Assembly: GCA_013204195.1 (NCBI GenBank) | Contig: JABMOJ010000569.1 | Location: 1 to 7,132, forward strand | DNA: 7,132 bases | Direction of reading: 5' to 3' | Origin: SAR86 cluster bacterium | GTDB lineage: Bacteria > Pseudomonadota > Gammaproteobacteria > Pseudomonadales > Azotimanducaceae | Part shown: positions 5,920-7,132 of the stretch, in pieces | How the letters are laid out: every line of letters begins with the position of its first letter | Numbering within the stretch: the first letter of the stretch is position 1 | Made by a program: the position numbers and the translations under genes | The notes under the pieces: model-generated | What the model was told of the DNA's origin: nothing | Database searches by the model: none | What the model saw: only the letters and a program-made list of their open reading frames with translations

Positions 5920-6411
5920 ATGAGCGATTTGCACATGACTGAAACCATCCAAGCAAAAATGACGGCAGATGTAGAAGGCGAGTTCGTCGTTTTTTTAATT
6001 GGCTTGCGCATCAATAATATTTGGAAAATACACAAATGGTTGCCCGTTGTCAGGGCGATGACAAAAATGCTCAATGAGCTTCATCAACATCCAGAGCTTG
6101 GGTTTATGAGTTATGAATCATGGTTCGGTCGAACAACCATAATGGTTCAATATTGGCGTTCGGCGGAACTGCTTGCAGATTACGCGACGAGTAAAACCGC
6201 TGCACACTTGCCAGCCTGGGCCGCATTCAACCAAAGCATCGGCAGTAACGGCGATGTTGGCATTTGGCATGAGACGTATTTATCCCAAAAGGGCCAGTAC
6301 GAATGCGTGTACAACAATATGCCACGATTTGGTCTGGCGAAAGTCGGTGCCCATATCCCCGCGACGGGCAAATATAAAACCGCAGCAGATCGACTCGCGA
6401 ACGATACCTAA
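5920..6411 (+). CDS. DUF4188 / af470-like monooxygenase-family protein
   Basis: This 163-residue protein closely matches my memory of the DUF4188 family (Pfam PF13826), named after a monooxygenase of fungal fumagillin biosynthesis. Hallmark segments in order are VVFLIGLRIN..WKIHKWLP (23-42), ELGFMSYESWFG (59-70), IMVQYWRSAELLADYA (74-89), HLPAWAAFN (96-104), GDVGIWHETYL (111-121) and YECVYNNMP..GL (127-139). Members are thought to adopt a dimeric alpha-beta barrel like antibiotic-biosynthesis monooxygenases. The bacterial substrate is generally unknown, and catalytic activity cannot be claimed here. Length is normal for the family, and no signal peptide or membrane segment is needed; the early hydrophobic stretch is the first beta strand. 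Start choice is uncertain: ATG 5920 or ATG 5935 (MTETIQAKM), both with poor ribosome binding sites. It is the second gene of a likely pair with the CPFCG protein, convergent with the pseudouridine synthase gene. Confidence 0.88.
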   Translation: MSDLHMTETIQAKMTADVEGEFVVFLIGLRINNIWKIHKWLPVVRAMTKMLNELHQHPELGFMSYESWFGRTTIMVQYWRSAELLADYATSKTAAHLPAWAAFNQSIGSNGDVGIWHETYLSQKGQYECVYNNMPRFGLAKVGAHIPATGKYKTAADRLANDT

Positions 6412-6421
6412 GACGCTGAGG

Positions 6422-6457
6422 TTGAATTTGAATTTGAATTTGAATTTGAATTTGAAT
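6422..6457. repeat. Hexanucleotide microsatellite (TTGAAT)x6
   Basis: Six perfect copies of TTGAAT begin 10 nt after the stop codon of the DUF4188 gene. Perfect six-fold copies are prone to slipped-strand changes in number. As it lies outside the coding region, a change in number would not shift the gene's frame; a read-through product would include Asn-Leu or Glu-Phe repeats. Confidence 0.95.
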
Positions 6458-6634
6458 GTAGACATCGTTACTGCAGGTTAGCCAAGGTGTAACGTCATCA
6501 AGTCAGTGGCTGATGAATCGTGTGTTCCGTGACAAGGCGAGGGTAAATTCTCGATAGCCAGCCACGATAGAAAAGCAGGTTAACTATAGCGATATTGAAT
6601 CTGGCGTTTCAGGCTGATCCCGCTGGCATTTTAC

Positions 6635-6673
6635 TCCGGCACTTCATTCCGGCACTTCATTCCGGCACTTCAC
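6635..6673. repeat. 13-nt tandem repeat TCCGGCACTTCAT, three copies
   Basis: Units are 6635-6647 and 6648-6660 (identical) and 6661-6673 (last base C instead of T). The array ends 13 nt before the stop codon side of the pseudouridine synthase gene, so on the minus strand it forms the start of that gene's 3' untranslated region. No hairpin with a T-run is visible for that gene, so this array occupies the place where a terminator would be expected. The 150 bp between the two repeat arrays show nothing else I recognise. Confidence 0.9.
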
Positions 6674-6686
6674 TCAGACCCCGCTA

Positions 6687-7132
6687 TTACCCAAGATCGC
6701 CAGGTTGGGTCAGGCGTAGCTGTTGGTCTGCGTTGAGACGAAACACCTGAGGCTCGCCGGTCGCTGGACAATCGAACGCCAGATGCCATGCCAGCAGCTG
6801 TAAAGGCACGGAGGCATCGTTGCCGTATAAGCGGTCGCCGGCTAAGGGATGTCCTACATGCATTAGGTGACGCCGTATCTGATGTTTTCGACCCGTTTGA
6901 ATGTCTACCTGGACTAATGTCTGCCGGCCATTGTTGGCCAGCGGCGTCACGGACGACATCGCGGTACGCTCATCCAAGGGCTGATCGATCGCGCAGGGTG
7001 CTTCCATGACCCCCTGGACCACGGCCATATATTGTTTTATCACTTTTCGGCTGGCGAACTGCAGGGCCAATTGCGCAGCGGTGCCCTTGCCATGGGCGAT
7101 GACCAGCAGTCCGGCGGTGTATTGGTCCAGGC
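6687..7132 (-). CDS. RluA-family RNA pseudouridine synthase (partial, C-terminal part)
   Basis: The gene runs off the right edge; 147 codons before the stop at 6687-6689 are visible. The first residues, LDQYTAGLLVIAHG, match the family motif 'RLDxxTSGLLxxA', whose Asp (codon 7125-7127) is the catalytic nucleophile that isomerises uridine to pseudouridine in rRNA or tRNA. Serine of TSG is replaced by Ala here. The later motif TGRKHQIRRHLMHVGHPLAGDRLYG (visible residues 79-103) is the conserved RNA-binding and active-site segment ('TGRxHQxRxHxxxxGHPxxGDxxYG'). LLAWHLAF matches the usual 'LLLHAxxLxF' strand. The RRHL form resembles TruC/YqcB more than RluA, but the substrate cannot be assigned from the C-terminal part. 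An internal TTG at 7070 is not the true start, because the catalytic motif lies upstream of it in the same open frame. The gene is convergent with the DUF4188 gene. Confidence 0.92.
   Translation of the reverse strand, partial: LDQYTAGLLVIAHGKGTAAQLALQFASRKVIKQYMAVVQGVMEAPCAIDQPLDERTAMSSVTPLANNGRQTLVQVDIQTGRKHQIRRHLMHVGHPLAGDRLYGNDASVPLQLLAWHLAFDCPATGEPQVFRLNADQQLRLTQPGDLG

Noticed and set aside
6173..6481. A 102-codon plus-strand ORF ending in Asn-Leu repeats, and the minus-strand ORF at 6280-6465 with Lys-Phe repeats
   Set aside because: Both are shadows of the DUF4188 gene extended through the hexanucleotide repeat.

Overview
The window reads as ordinary chromosomal sequence from a gammaproteobacterium, possibly a marine or environmental one. 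The basis is a pitrilysin/insulysin-type periplasmic M16 peptidase, a RluA-family pseudouridine synthase, and a small hydrophobic protein of a type I recall from gammaproteobacteria. I cannot place it to genus. I see no tRNA, rRNA, CRISPR array, transposase, integrase or phage gene, and no operon longer than two genes.

Layout from left to right. (1) 4-234, minus strand: a small two-helix membrane protein. (2) About 235-638: no convincing gene, but paired hairpins and a 30-codon cysteine-containing ORF. (3) 695-3505, minus strand: a secreted M16A zinc peptidase that looks intact, with a strong 12-bp hairpin just past its stop. (4) 3506-4479: a decay zone of about 1 kb. It holds two gene fossils: a truncated copy of the small membrane protein with two in-frame stops, and a deleted, stop-interrupted carboxymuconolactone decarboxylase (CMD) family gene on the plus strand. 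(5) 4480-5175, minus strand: a 2-oxoglutarate/Fe(II) oxygenase with its metal and co-substrate residues, behind a possible promoter that carries a dyad. (6) 5300-5450: two hairpins, a 12-nt tandem repeat and a possible promoter. (7) 5581-5886 and 5920-6411, plus strand: a gene pair made of an unrecognised acidic CPFCG protein and a DUF4188 / af470-like monooxygenase-family protein. (8) 6422-6457 and 6635-6673: two short tandem repeats at the ends of convergent genes. (9) 6687-7132, minus strand: the C-terminal part of a RluA-family pseudouridine synthase, whose catalytic Asp is the second complete codon inside the window edge.

The genes do not form an evident pathway. They look like independent housekeeping or accessory genes separated by decaying and repeat-rich spacers. 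The most informative observations are the two fossils, neither of which survives as an ORF, and the uncharacterised CPFCG/DUF4188 pair. I did not find a convincing new defence, mobile or biosynthetic system here.
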